Positions 33,262 through 41,631 of a stretch of 64,000 bases of DNA are shown piece after piece (positions within the stretch are counted from its first letter, which is position 1; every line of letters starts with the position of its first letter). The position numbers and the translations under genes were made by a program. Origin of the DNA: Meconema thalassinum (lineage: Eukaryota; Arthropoda; Insecta; Orthoptera; Tettigoniidae); assembly GCA_946902985.2 (NCBI GenBank), contig OX336391.1:146199074-146263073 (forward strand), in the 5' to 3' direction. The notes under the pieces are model-generated. The model searched no databases, was not told where the DNA came from, and was given only the letters and a program-made list of their open reading frames with translations.

Positions 33262-33925
33262 CAACATGATGTCATGATTATGGCTTTTTTTTTGTTTGCA
33301 TTCGGCTTTCAGGTGCATACTTGACGTTTAGAATACATTTGGCTATTTTGTTTGTTTGTTTGTTTTAGTTTATCGTGTATTCACGTTGATAAACACATAC
33401 ACACTGGTTTAAATTTGTAGTTTTGAATTTTGTTTTGTTGGATGTAGACATGGTTATTAAATGCATAGCGTGTTAACTTTGCCTTTTTATAGGTTACCAA
33501 AAGCATTCCATGTTTGCTCTTAGTATTTGTTGATACTATTTATTTAACAGAATGTTGTGTGAATTTGCACAACAACAGAGCAAACGAATACAAGTCATTT
33601 GACAAGGGAATGATAGGCTAATTCCCATTTACAACAGAGACATGCATTTACCTCCAAGAGAGAAATCTTGAAAATAATTCACACACTTAATTTTGATAAA
33701 ACATTTCCTATTAAATAATTTCCAAATGTATGTTTTGACTGAAAAAAATGATACAAACATTATTATTATATTTTTATCCAATACTATCTATCTACAACTT
33801 CAGGTCATAAACACTCAGGATTTAAAAAAAAAAACAATATACTTTAATGTACAAAGTTATTGCTATTGTAATATAAGAACAAGAGTGTTAGAATGTAACA
33901 CTCTTTTCTTTGGTTATAGACAACC
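33262..33925. other. AT-rich intergenic region of the provirus
   Basis: Contains a (TTTG)n run near 33345-33365 and poly-A/T tracts. It ends in acceptor-like tttggttatag (AG 33919) just before the next gene. No other feature seen. Confidence 0.6.
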
Positions 33926-34222
33926 ATGGACGCCTTGAACGCCATTGGTCAAGATTGTGGCTTTGCACGCAAGAAAATGAGTGAATTGCCTACGCAAACA
34001 CCCTTTCGCATACATAAAATTCAAAAACTGAAAACCAAATTTGGTGAACGAGCTCTTTGCATTTGTCAAGACTTTGAGACATTTCTTCCCACACGATTTA
34101 ATAACCTACCTGATAATGTTATGGAAGATGTCAATTCCAGTATTCACCCTGTCTATTTAATTTATGAGGGTGAAAAAAATAATCGATGCATGGTTCGTTT
34201 TGTAAAAATTGAAAACGAATAA
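33926..34222 (+). CDS. Small conserved Polinton protein, possibly OB-fold ssDNA-binding
   Basis: A 98-aa open frame. The central segment FRIHKIQKLKTKFGERALC followed by FETFLPTRFNNL resembles a pattern I associate with small single-strand DNA-binding-like proteins in arthropod virus-like elements: a strand with T-K-F/Y-G, then F-x-V/T-F-L-P-x-R-F. The terminal RCMVRFVKIE would be a last beta strand. The ssDNA-binding role is inference from this pattern and from proximity to polB. An AATAAA lies downstream at 34281. The ATG has a good context (caaccatgg). Confidence 0.7.
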   Translation: MDALNAIGQDCGFARKKMSELPTQTPFRIHKIQKLKTKFGERALCICQDFETFLPTRFNNLPDNVMEDVNSSIHPVYLIYEGEKNNRCMVRFVKIENE

Positions 34223-35055
34223 TCATTGTACGCTAGCCGTAACTTTTTTGTTTATTCATGCCCTACTCTTTAATGACTATAATAAAATAAAATTATTTTT
34301 TGGGTTCAACAGTTTGACGTTTATTAATTGTTGCTCAACGTTTACCATGATAAATAATAATAAAAATAAATTTTCAAAACTTATGCTTAATGGTAGATTT
34401 TTTTGTTTGTTTATAGGTTTAGTACAATTACTATGTATATATAATTTTTTATAATAATAATGATGAAACTATTAGTTAAAATAATGGACTTTTGTCCTTT
34501 TTTATTGTTTGTGATTTAAAATAGCATTTATAGCAATTTTTATGCAATTTTTATTATAATTTATAATGATCAAATTCTAGTAACATGTTATTTTATTCAA
34601 TAATAAGCGTTTAACAAAAAAAACTGGTTCTAGAGTAGATAAAGATTTCATGCTGACATTCGTTCTGCTAGACTGCTATTTGAAGCTGATGAATAATGAT
34701 GGACTTTTGTCCTTTCTTTTGATTGTTTGTGATTTAAAAAAATAGGTTTAGTACAATTACCATGTATATATAATTTTTTATAATAATAATAATAATGAAA
34801 CTATTAGTTAAAATAATGGACTTTTGTCCTTTTTTATTGTTTGTGATTGAAAAAATAGATTTACTACAATTAGTAATAATTTTTAATGATGCACTGCTGT
34901 CCCTTTTTTATTGTTTGTCATTTATAATTATAATAATGAAACTATGAGTGAATAATAATAATGGAAAAAAACACAACATGGACTCTTGTCTTTTTATTTA
35001 TTTTTTTGTCATGATAACAGTGATACTATACATTTTTTTAAATAAATTCATTACG
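34223..35055. repeat. AT-rich convergent-gene spacer with direct repeats
   Basis: A segment with gtttagtacaattac ... aataatggacttttgtcc is repeated at about 34418-34525 and 34744-34850, with partial copies near 34700 and 34880. Near 34659-34695 is a diverged copy of ~37 bp from the phospholipase gene (cattcgttctgctagactg, also at 35119). Poly(A) signals of both convergent transcription units fall here (34281 plus; about 35000 minus). Confidence 0.75.
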
Positions 35056-35580
35056 TTAAAGTCCATATCTAGATAAAAGTAATTTGCTCTTCATAGCACC
35101 AATCACTATAAATGCTGCCATTCGTTCTGCTAGACTGGCATCTGAAGCTGTTAATCGTTGCTTGGCAATGCTTAACAAGACTTTGTCGGCAATGCGTCTT
35201 AGTGTGGGATCACTGTTTTCATAGGCTTTATCGTGATTAAGGCATGCATGATCCAAAGCATTGATTCCCATATCCCCTCTCCTCAAACGATCTTGAAGAC
35301 GAGTACCAGGGCCGCAAAAGCTGTAAGCAGGTAAGTGAGCTTCGAATGGTAAGTTTTTAATAATGTTATCAATAATTCCACGGCCAGTACACCTGGGACA
35401 TAGAGGTTTCAATCGGTGAAAAACACTTTTTTTGTTGTTCTTCTTCTTCTTCTTCTTGTTCTTGTTCTTGCTGTTGTTGTTTGTCGGCAGCTCCTGACGA
35501 GCATGGTAGGTGGTGGTTGTTTTCCGCATGACAGCCATGGAATGATGAAACAATGTCTTTACACTGAGTTTTATGACCAT
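35056..35580 (-). CDS. Phospholipase A2-domain protein
   Basis: A 174-aa frame with a parvovirus-VP1-like secreted PLA2 fold. It shows the calcium loop YSFCGPGT (86-93) and the catalytic helix with LDHACLNHDKAYE, His116-Asp117 being the active pair. In related viruses such domains disrupt endosomal membranes after uptake; that role here is inference. Upstream is PLCPRCTGRG (59-68) and a lysine/asparagine run encoded by a GAA/CAA microsatellite (about 35437-35490). Upstream of that run the sequence looks unstructured and overlaps another frame (35869-35369), so the natural N-terminus probably lies in that frame and a slip within the microsatellite split the gene. The C-terminal part is certain; the start is not. 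Confidence 0.85.
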   Translation of the reverse strand: MVIKLSVKTLFHHSMAVMRKTTTTYHARQELPTNNNSKNKNKKKKKKNNKKSVFHRLKPLCPRCTGRGIIDNIIKNLPFEAHLPAYSFCGPGTRLQDRLRRGDMGINALDHACLNHDKAYENSDPTLRRIADKVLLSIAKQRLTASDASLAERMAAFIVIGAMKSKLLLSRYGL

Positions 35581-35869
35581 GATATAATTTCATTAATTGG
35601 CATGTGGCACACTGTCGAATGGAAGGTATTTTTGCCATGGTTAATTGCTTGTGATGGGAAAAATGACTGCATGGTTGTAGTTCACTCAATACAGAGTCGT
35701 TAGTCCACTCGGCAGGCGCCTTTTCCCAAATTTCTTTGACAGCGTTGGCAGCAACATAAAAAAGAAATGATTTAGGTAGTGCTAATAATTCATGTTGTGT
35801 AAAGCTAATCAGTTTTTTCTTGCACACAAAGAACTTTCCAATAGCCTTGTCGATTGTAGTGGCGTCCAT
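35369..35869 (-). CDS. Cys/His-rich N-terminal partner frame of the PLA2 gene
   Basis: A 166-aa frame starting only 2 nt after the stop of the upstream gene (TAG, AC, ATG). It contains FTQHELLALPKSFLFYVAAN, then CATCQLMKLYHGHKTQC, a possible zinc site, and a Q/E run produced by the microsatellite at 35437-35490. After the run its sequence (CFSPIETSMSQ...) looks non-genuine, whereas the other frame there gives PRCTGRG and the PLA2 domain. I read this as the 5' half of one zinc-plus-PLA2 gene, frameshifted at the microsatellite. Two separate overlapping genes remain possible. Confidence 0.65.
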   Translation of the reverse strand: MDATTIDKAIGKFFVCKKKLISFTQHELLALPKSFLFYVAANAVKEIWEKAPAEWTNDSVLSELQPCSHFSHHKQLTMAKIPSIRQCATCQLMKLYHGHKTQCKDIVSSFHGCHAENNHHLPCSSGAADKQQQQEQEQEEEEEEQQKKCFSPIETSMSQVYWPWNY

Positions 35870-35871
35870 GT

Positions 35872-36438
35872 CTATAACGTTGATGTTATCACCTCACGTG
35901 TACACGTCTCACTGCTATCATTGGACGATACACTTTCAGTTTTCATTTTATTGAACAACTCCCAACATGCACTCGTGGTGAGCCAATGAAACAATTGCCA
36001 TGCATGCGCTAAGGCTTTATTCTGAATATTGTCGCAAGGACAAGTGTCCATAAGCGTTTGCAGGGATGGACAACCCAGATCTAAAAGGTCAATACATTGA
36101 CAGTGAGAGGGTAGAAATGGTTGAAGCCACTGGCGTTTTTCACTCCCTTTAACAAATAAGACATTGGCCGAGGACAAATGGGCTTTCATGACAATGTCAA
36201 GATACTTGTAAGAAATATCACCCTTGTTCCATGCTAACTGCAAATGATTTTCAATCCATTGGCTCTGTTTTTTATCTTTTTCACTAAGCAACTCGAAAGC
36301 ATAGGGAGGTTTAAACACCAAATGAATAGGGTTAGACACCCAAAACGTACTACAATCGATAAAAGCAACTTCCTTAAATATAAATTTGTTGTCTGCAATT
36401 TTAAACCCCTGACAATCCACGATGAGTGTACGCATCAT
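35872..36438 (-). CDS. Conserved virus-like hypothetical protein, nuclease-like N-terminus
   Basis: A 188-aa open frame. The start MRTLIVDCQGF...FIFKEVAFID resembles the first strand pair of an RNase H/DEDD-type fold (D-x-x-G). Later come FKPPYAFELLS, WIENH..LAWNKGDISY, LFVKGSEKRQWLQPFL and IDLLDLGCPSLQTLMDTC. From memory this block order recurs in hypothetical proteins of insect Polintons and related DNA viruses, but I cannot name a verified function. Nuclease-like is an inference from the first motif. It ends TAG two bases before the next ATG, so the two are likely co-transcribed. Confidence 0.75.
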   Translation of the reverse strand: MMRTLIVDCQGFKIADNKFIFKEVAFIDCSTFWVSNPIHLVFKPPYAFELLSEKDKKQSQWIENHLQLAWNKGDISYKYLDIVMKAHLSSANVLFVKGSEKRQWLQPFLPSHCQCIDLLDLGCPSLQTLMDTCPCDNIQNKALAHAWQLFHWLTTSACWELFNKMKTESVSSNDSSETCTREVITSTL

Positions 36439-36632
36439 GCTTTTTTATTTTTACTTGTTACCTCATTGACGTCTAATCAACAACTAACCCATGCCATGGT
36501 TTAACATGGCAAAATCAAAGGACTTTAGGGGAAAAAAAGGAAAAAATGAATTGAACAACAGCGAAATATTTGTTGAGGTTTTATTCATAACAAAAAAAAA
36601 CTTACACTTTTATTACAAACAAGTGTGTTGGC

Positions 36633-37133
36633 TTAATTTGGAACAGCATTCAAATGAATAGTTTGCACATACGGTCCACAGGTATCTCCTAGTTTTGTAG
36701 GGTCTGGTACAATAACCGGATAATTCAAACTCCATGGAATATTGCCCACATCATAGCGATTGAGGTAAGGGCAGGATGGACTCCATCGCTGATGATCGCT
36801 AAAGGCTCGATCCCCTATTTCCCAGTTTCCAATTTCAATGTTGCAAAAAATACACTTGACCACATCCCCACGTTTTAAGTAATAAAATCCGCTCGCAGCC
36901 AATTCTCCACAATCCATAAAGGGAACTGTCCATGCTTCAAAAGTTTTCAAACGATTAAATTCACATTTTAAATTCCATGGTTTGTCTGTCACGTTGTTGT
37001 TGCTGTTGCTTATTGAGGGACACATGATGTTTGTTGTTGTCGTATGTGCGCACAGTGCCAGAGCGCAACAGATACTGTGCATGCAGACGCTTATCATCAA
37101 TCCTATGAATGATGATCTTTTTTTTGTTTTCAT
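36633..37133 (-). CDS. BIR-domain protein (inhibitor of apoptosis family)
   Basis: A 166-aa frame with a single BIR domain (about 55-125). It has RLKTFEAW, GFYYLKRGDVVKCIFC, WEIGDRAFSDHQRWSPSC. The zinc ligands are C94, C97, H114 and C121. Insect DNA viruses use such proteins to block caspase-driven death; that role here is inferred. There is no RING finger, so it is shorter than classical IAPs. The first ~30 residues are hydrophobic and could be a signal peptide or an artefact if translation starts at a later Met (37 or so). It begins 15 bp after the capsid gene stop. A minus-strand AATAAA is at 36585-36580. Confidence 0.93.
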   Translation of the reverse strand: MKTKKRSSFIGLMISVCMHSICCALALCAHTTTTNIMCPSISNSNNNVTDKPWNLKCEFNRLKTFEAWTVPFMDCGELAASGFYYLKRGDVVKCIFCNIEIGNWEIGDRAFSDHQRWSPSCPYLNRYDVGNIPWSLNYPVIVPDPTKLGDTCGPYVQTIHLNAVPN

Positions 37134-37148
37134 TCGACCACAGATGGC

Positions 37149-38390
37149 TTACATGCTGGTGACATAATTGGACAAAGGATGATATTTCACTTGTCTAGCA
37201 TGAATAATCAAACAGTAGGCACTGGTATGGTCTGGGACATTTTCTTGTGTTTCAAAATCTACCCTTAAATCAATGGTGGTGATTTTCATAGATTCTTCTA
37301 GATACGAACAGTCGAAAACAATCAGTGGTGCTTTTGCTTTAAACCCTTGTGGCGACAACATAGGACAATCCTGTTTTTCATAATAAGACGATTGAAATTT
37401 AGCGAACATGTCATAAAGGGGACCAAACTTATTTTTTGAAAAATTGAGTTCCAACCCCTCATAGGGAAAGCAAACATTATTTAAAAATAGTCGTATATTT
37501 CTCAAGTGAATGTGATCAAACAAGGTGACATCTTTGCTTTGTTGGTATTTTCTATTGGTTTGAAAACCAATAATAACATAGAGGGGTCTCTCGGTAGAGC
37601 GAGCCGATTTGACACTCCAACTATGAGTGTCAGTGGTAGGTAGCAAGGGGTATTCATGCAGACACCAACTTCGAAAGGCGATAGGCAAGGCTTTATCTTT
37701 TTGCACCAAATTTAACATGCTTAGCTTTTTACGATCCGATAGCGTCACATGGGGCACTTTCCATAGTAATCGAAGCAGTTGAATTTTTGAGTCTATCACT
37801 TGGTCAGAGGCTCCTTTCAGTGCATTATAATCACTGCGGTCTCTCACCAGATACAAACTTTGTCTTGCGTTTAAAATAATACGCTTGTGATCTTCGGCAA
37901 AGCCAAGGAGTAATTTTAAGGGTAGGAAGCCTGTAAAAGTGCCATCGGTATGAACTAGCCAGTTATTGCTACTGTTGGGACACCATCCTGCCATAGAAAG
38001 CGTTTTACTTTCCTCCTCGCTATAGGATGGATATAATTTCATAAGACTAGTCATGCCCACATTTCGAGTCATATCTATGACAATATCATTTATCACATAA
38101 CGTACTTCAGAAAACAGAAAAGCCAAACCATGATTCGCCAACGCAGACGTTGTGGGCGTACTGCCATCTGCTTTCATTAATTTACCCTCAATTTGAAGGA
38201 CACTTTCATGAGGTAGAGTAAAAATATCTTGATTGTTAATTATGAATTGAATCTCGTCATTGTTATTCAGACCTGTTGCTTGAGGTTGATAGGAATGCAT
38301 ATCAATGCGCACGACGCCATCTTCCACTTGTATGGGATTTAACACTTGCAACAGCTCTTTGTTCATGATTGGGGTGTAGCGTATAACCAA
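37149..38390 (-). CDS. Major capsid protein (hexon-like, double jelly-roll type)
   Basis: A 413-aa frame, the usual size of Polinton/adintovirus major capsid proteins. Characteristic stretches are GLNNNDEIQFIINNQDIFTL, SVLQIEGKL, FLFSEVRYVINDIVID, RNVGMTSLMKLYPSYS, AGWCPN and LPLKLLLGFAEDHKRIILN. Such wording is typical of this family in arthropods, though the fold itself cannot be seen from sequence. It forms the icosahedral shell. It sits between the penton-like gene upstream and BIR downstream. The alternative start MNKELLQ is 24 bp inside. The assignment rests on pattern and neighbourhood. Confidence 0.85.
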   Translation of the reverse strand: MVIRYTPIMNKELLQVLNPIQVEDGVVRIDMHSYQPQATGLNNNDEIQFIINNQDIFTLPHESVLQIEGKLMKADGSTPTTSALANHGLAFLFSEVRYVINDIVIDMTRNVGMTSLMKLYPSYSEEESKTLSMAGWCPNSSNNWLVHTDGTFTGFLPLKLLLGFAEDHKRIILNARQSLYLVRDRSDYNALKGASDQVIDSKIQLLRLLWKVPHVTLSDRKKLSMLNLVQKDKALPIAFRSWCLHEYPLLPTTDTHSWSVKSARSTERPLYVIIGFQTNRKYQQSKDVTLFDHIHLRNIRLFLNNVCFPYEGLELNFSKNKFGPLYDMFAKFQSSYYEKQDCPMLSPQGFKAKAPLIVFDCSYLEESMKITTIDLRVDFETQENVPDHTSAYCLIIHARQVKYHPLSNYVTSM

Positions 38391-38493
38391 GGCGTTGTAA
38401 GCGTTGTCGGTTTACCCGTGTCAACCGTTTCATACACGGCGGGCAACTAACCGAGCTCGTAGACGTTGTTGTTGCTTTATAGATAAATTTCAT
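38302..38493 (-). CDS. Small basic ORF overlapping capsid start
   Basis: A 63-aa frame whose ATG overlaps the TGA of the penton-like gene (ATGA at 38493-38490). Its 3' end overlaps the capsid gene by 89 bp in another frame. The sequence is basic (RLTRVNRQRLQRLGYTL) with a CPPC motif. The start-stop overlap is the only positive argument, so it could also be fortuitous. Confidence 0.35.
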   Translation of the reverse strand: MKFIYKATTTSTSSVSCPPCMKRLTRVNRQRLQRLGYTLHPNHEQRAVASVKSHTSGRWRRAH

Positions 38494-39215
38494 AGCGTCT
38501 TTAAAACCAACTTGTAGGTCACGGGGGTGTTGGCGTCCAAAGCAATCAGTTGTTGGTTTCTATTCACTAAGCGTAAGGTAATATTACTAATATCACTGAC
38601 ACACACAGGATGATAGAGAACCACTGAAGGGTTTTCACGAATAATATAGCCGCAAGGAGAGGTGACAATAAAATCATACAGGGAATGGCTTTGTTCTTGA
38701 TTCGTAAATACGTCTCTAATAATATTGCAAGTTACAGAAATGTGATGGTCCTCGATGAATTTCACTGGATAATCTGATTCATGGGGTTGCTGAGCTGCCA
38801 ACACTCTTGGTTTAAATCCTAATAAAGGACCAATAGAATGAACTCGTGTTTCAAAGTCAATGTTAAACGTAGAGAAAATACGACAGCGATGAGTTATTGT
38901 ATTGGCTGTAAGTTCAAATTTGTGTGTCCCATCCGCAAATGGTTTGACACCAAATTGTTTTATCATCGACACGCTAATGGCCTCATGCACATCGTCTATA
39001 GTATAACCTCCAGGGGGTAGTGTCAACATATAATCATCATAATAAAATTTGTCATTAATATCCACTTGAATATTGTAAATTCTGTTGTAACTTTCCAAAG
39101 AAATTAATCCTAGCACATAGGATTGTTCGGGATGCAATTCAATGGGAGGGAAAAAATCCAGGGACACTTCAGGCCCGCGACTGTGCACGGTAAAGGTCTT
39201 GGCGTTGACATTCAT
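38490..39215 (-). CDS. Penton-like minor capsid protein
   Basis: A 241-aa frame. FFPPIELHPEQSYVLGLISL ... NIQVDINDKFYY ... LPPGGYTIDDVHEAI ... IGPLLGFKPRVL are hallmarks I associate with the single-jelly-roll penton-base homologue of Polintons/adintoviruses, sited next to the capsid gene. The second half (NITLRLVNRNQQLI, LDANTPVTYKLVLKTL) is beta-rich. It would fill the five-fold vertices. It starts 19 bp after the protease gene ends and overlaps the next small ORF by 4 nt. Confidence 0.77.
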   Translation of the reverse strand: MNVNAKTFTVHSRGPEVSLDFFPPIELHPEQSYVLGLISLESYNRIYNIQVDINDKFYYDDYMLTLPPGGYTIDDVHEAISVSMIKQFGVKPFADGTHKFELTANTITHRCRIFSTFNIDFETRVHSIGPLLGFKPRVLAAQQPHESDYPVKFIEDHHISVTCNIIRDVFTNQEQSHSLYDFIVTSPCGYIIRENPSVVLYHPVCVSDISNITLRLVNRNQQLIALDANTPVTYKLVLKTL

Positions 39216-39233
39216 AATGATGAAACTGATGGC

Positions 39234-39626
39234 TTAACGCGACCTCTTATATAAAAAATGTAAACTCAAACGGCCACACTCTTGACTGTCAAAGGTTTGT
39301 TGACGATTCACATTATAGAATATCTTTACCCGGTTTCCCAAATAACGTATCAACTCGATCGGGGGTGGTAAATTTCCATAACTGTCAAAGTACCATACTG
39401 TGGAACCTTGTTTCACATAGGCTACAAAATGGGTTCCTGGGCCTGCATCATCATCTAAATTCATCATGGCTCGTTCTTCTTTCCACGGTGCTTTAGGTAA
39501 TTCATTTCGCATAAATACACCTCGAAAATGAGAAATCTTTAGTTGTTTGGCATAGCTTTCCACTTCTTCATGGGTCATGGCATGACGAGGCAGTTGGCTT
39601 AAGCGCTTATCGATGAAGATGGACAT
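39234..39626 (-). CDS. Adenain-type cysteine protease (virion maturation)
   Basis: A 130-aa frame. The catalytic set is visible: His66 in GTHFVAY, Asp81 in WYFDSYGNLPPP, Gln115 and Cys117 in SQECGRLSLHFLY. This is the order of the adenovirus proteinase / Ulp1-like C5 family (His, acidic, Gln, Cys). It is shorter than adenain (about 200 aa), as usual in Polintons. Its predicted job is cleavage of capsid and core precursors in the maturing particle. Its ATG lies 28 bp inside the end of the preceding core gene, indicating a compact transcription unit. Confidence 0.88.
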   Translation of the reverse strand: MSIFIDKRLSQLPRHAMTHEEVESYAKQLKISHFRGVFMRNELPKAPWKEERAMMNLDDDAGPGTHFVAYVKQGSTVWYFDSYGNLPPPIELIRYLGNRVKIFYNVNRQQTFDSQECGRLSLHFLYKRSR

Positions 39627-40156
39627 TTTTTTTTTTCCTTAGACGGTAGGCCATTACCTTGTGGATAAAAGACTGGCTTTAAAGGGTTGCCATTTCTAGC
39701 TCCCATCGCAATGGCTTCTAACGTTTTATTGTGTCGCTCGCTTTCTTTGAATTGTTGCTTGCCTTGCTCGACGGCTTTTATGGTTTTCGCTACAGCGCTG
39801 GCACCACCCAAAAGGGACCCCAAAGCTGCCAACCCTGCAAATAAAGCCGGCAAAAAACCCCCACGCTTAGCAACAGGAATGACTCGCCCACGTTTTTGCT
39901 TTCTTTCTTTTCTTTTTATCGATACATAATGCTGCGATTTCGGAGCTGTAGACAATCGCACCGCTTGTAAAGCTTTTTCGATAGCCACTCTTTTTAGATT
40001 TTTTTTAGTTTTTTTACGTTTTAACACTGGGTGTGAGGCTGATCGACTTGGTTCCCGACCTGGCTTTTTTCTCTTTTTGAGATTTGATTTTTTCATGTTC
40101 ATAGCATATCTTTTTTTCACCATGCTGCTACTTGGTGAACCTTTCACAGCAAACAT
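39599..40156 (-). CDS. Basic virion core protein (pX/pVI-like)
   Basis: A 185-aa very basic frame. Residues 15-100 are packed with K/R (KKRKKPGREP, RKKTKKNLKR, KRKERKQKRGR). A hydrophobic Gly/Ala segment follows (GGFLPALFAGLAALGSLLGG, about 98-117), then an amphipathic region. The RVIPVAKRGGFLP block resembles adenovirus pX/mu-like DNA-condensing peptides seen in adintoviruses, and the small-residue segment could act on membranes. Function is inferred from composition and position between fiber-like and protease genes. Confidence 0.65.
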   Translation of the reverse strand: MFAVKGSPSSSMVKKRYAMNMKKSNLKKRKKPGREPSRSASHPVLKRKKTKKNLKRVAIEKALQAVRLSTAPKSQHYVSIKRKERKQKRGRVIPVAKRGGFLPALFAGLAALGSLLGGASAVAKTIKAVEQGKQQFKESERHNKTLEAIAMGARNGNPLKPVFYPQGNGLPSKEKKKCPSSSISA

Positions 40157-40181
40157 TCGATAACAACTAACGTAGAGAACC

Positions 40182-40790
40182 TTATTTCATAGCACTATAT
40201 TCCAATTCTATATAAAGCGGGAAATCATTCACCGTTTTCCCAGCTTCCTTTTCCTCAAACGTAAGCATAAGATGAAAGGATAATTCATCTCCCACATTTA
40301 CTCTTTGATGGTTGTGGGCCAACACTCTATCACCGTTTAGTTGTATTTTTAAATGTTTCTCATCAGGCATGGCATATTTAATATGAATGACACCATCATA
40401 ATGCAGTCGATAACGACTTAAACCGGAAGCAAGCATATAGGTAAGATCATCATTCACCAGTGGTAGTGGTGGTGGGGAATGGTTTTCGTCATTGTCCAGT
40501 TTTTGATTTGACAGGTACACTAAAAATACAGATGGGACAAATTTATAAAGCCTTTTCATTTGATAGGTCACATAACGTTTCGTGCAGACATCATTTTCGT
40601 CTCGAGGCTCTTGCACATCAATAATACGATGATGATTGGCTGAATAGCCCTCAGCGGTTAGTCTCGGGGCCATGTGATAGACACTTTGCACTTTGCGATC
40701 GACATAGCTTTTTGTTGCCACCTCTCGTGACTGTTTTGACAAAGAGGCGGCCGTGGCCATGGTTACACGAGCTCTCCCAAACACGTCCAT
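40182..40790 (-). CDS. Fiber-like protein
   Basis: A 202-aa frame. It has two phage-tail-fiber-like signatures: EVATKSYVDRKVQSV and the block YSANHHRIIDVQEPRDENDV followed by CTKRYV (compare the common 'NKRI.NV..P....DA.TK.YV' motif). The C-terminal half is beta-rich (IHIKYAMPDEKHLKIQLNG, LSFHLMLTFEEKE, LYIELEYS) and may be a knob. Such proteins usually trimerise and project from the capsid; that role is inferred. It is first gene of the leftward block and diverges from the ATPase gene across a 91-bp promoter region. Confidence 0.6.
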   Translation of the reverse strand: MDVFGRARVTMATAASLSKQSREVATKSYVDRKVQSVYHMAPRLTAEGYSANHHRIIDVQEPRDENDVCTKRYVTYQMKRLYKFVPSVFLVYLSNQKLDNDENHSPPPLPLVNDDLTYMLASGLSRYRLHYDGVIHIKYAMPDEKHLKIQLNGDRVLAHNHQRVNVGDELSFHLMLTFEEKEAGKTVNDFPLYIELEYSAMK

Positions 40791-40881
40791 GGTGATAGAC
40801 GTTAACTAACCTATCTTACTCACCGTTTGCCTATATATATAAACCTTATACACACATGAAAAAAACTCAGTCATCGACACA
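40791..40881. promoter_or_regulatory. Divergent late-type promoter with TATA and TCAGT initiator
   Basis: For the rightward ATPase gene, TATAAA is at 40838-40843. An arthropod initiator TCAGT is at 40867-40871, placing the +1 A (40869) 31 bp from the TATA start, the textbook distance. The leader would be only 13 nt. The same TA-rich core (TATATATA) can serve the leftward fiber-like gene. Confidence 0.75.
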
Positions 40882-41583
40882 ATGGAATTAATGAAACAAC
40901 CCCATGCTTTGCCCGTCTCTGATTTGGTTTCAGAGCTATCACTGTCCGTGTGCGAACCTAAACGTCATGGCACCCTATTCCCATCTACCGTTCGATGTAT
41001 TATGGTAGGGCCTTCGGGTTGTGGAAAGACCAATGTTTTGCTGAACATTATTACCGCACCTCATGGCCTACGATTTCAAAATATTTATATTTTTGCCAAA
41101 TCCTTGTACCAGCCTCTGTACGTGTATCTGGAACAAATTATGTCTTCGTTAAATAAAGAAGCCATGGGCTATTTTACATTCACCTCACCTCAAGATGTCA
41201 TTCAACCAGACCGCATTCAACCAGATTCCATTATAATTTTTGATGATATTGCCACTCAACGACAGGCCATTATTCAAGAGTATTTTAGTATGGGACGCCA
41301 TAAACAAGTGGATTGTTTTTATCTAGCTCAGACCTATTCCAAAATCCCCAAACAGTTGATTCGTGACAATGCCAATCTCATCGTTCTCTTCCGCCAAGAC
41401 TCTAGAAATCTCTATCATATTTTTCAAGATCATGTGAATCCAGATATGTCCTTTACAGCTTTCACGCAATTGTGTGCTTCGTGTTGGAACCATCATCCCC
41501 ATGCCTGTTTGGTCATAAATAAACAGAGTGAACGATGTGAGGGACGTTATCGCTTGGGTTTTGATCATTTTATTTCTGTTTAA
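40882..41583 (+). CDS. DNA packaging ATPase (FtsK/HerA, A32-like)
   Basis: A 233-aa frame. Walker A GPSGCGKT is at 43-50 and Walker B SIIIFDD at 116-122. A GRHKQVDCFYLAQTYSKIPK segment holds the sensor-like Gln, and LIVLFRQDSRN follows. This is the P-loop translocase that pumps genomic DNA into the capsid. Length and motif spacing match Polinton/adintovirus ATPases. The start is set by the tight TATA-initiator promoter 13 nt upstream. It begins the last rightward block with the next two genes. Confidence 0.96.
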   Translation: MELMKQPHALPVSDLVSELSLSVCEPKRHGTLFPSTVRCIMVGPSGCGKTNVLLNIITAPHGLRFQNIYIFAKSLYQPLYVYLEQIMSSLNKEAMGYFTFTSPQDVIQPDRIQPDSIIIFDDIATQRQAIIQEYFSMGRHKQVDCFYLAQTYSKIPKQLIRDNANLIVLFRQDSRNLYHIFQDHVNPDMSFTAFTQLCASCWNHHPHACLVINKQSERCEGRYRLGFDHFISV

Positions 41584-41631
41584 AAAGACCTAGGGTTGGA
41601 CATTTCCTGTTAGTGTGTCTTTACCTTTACC

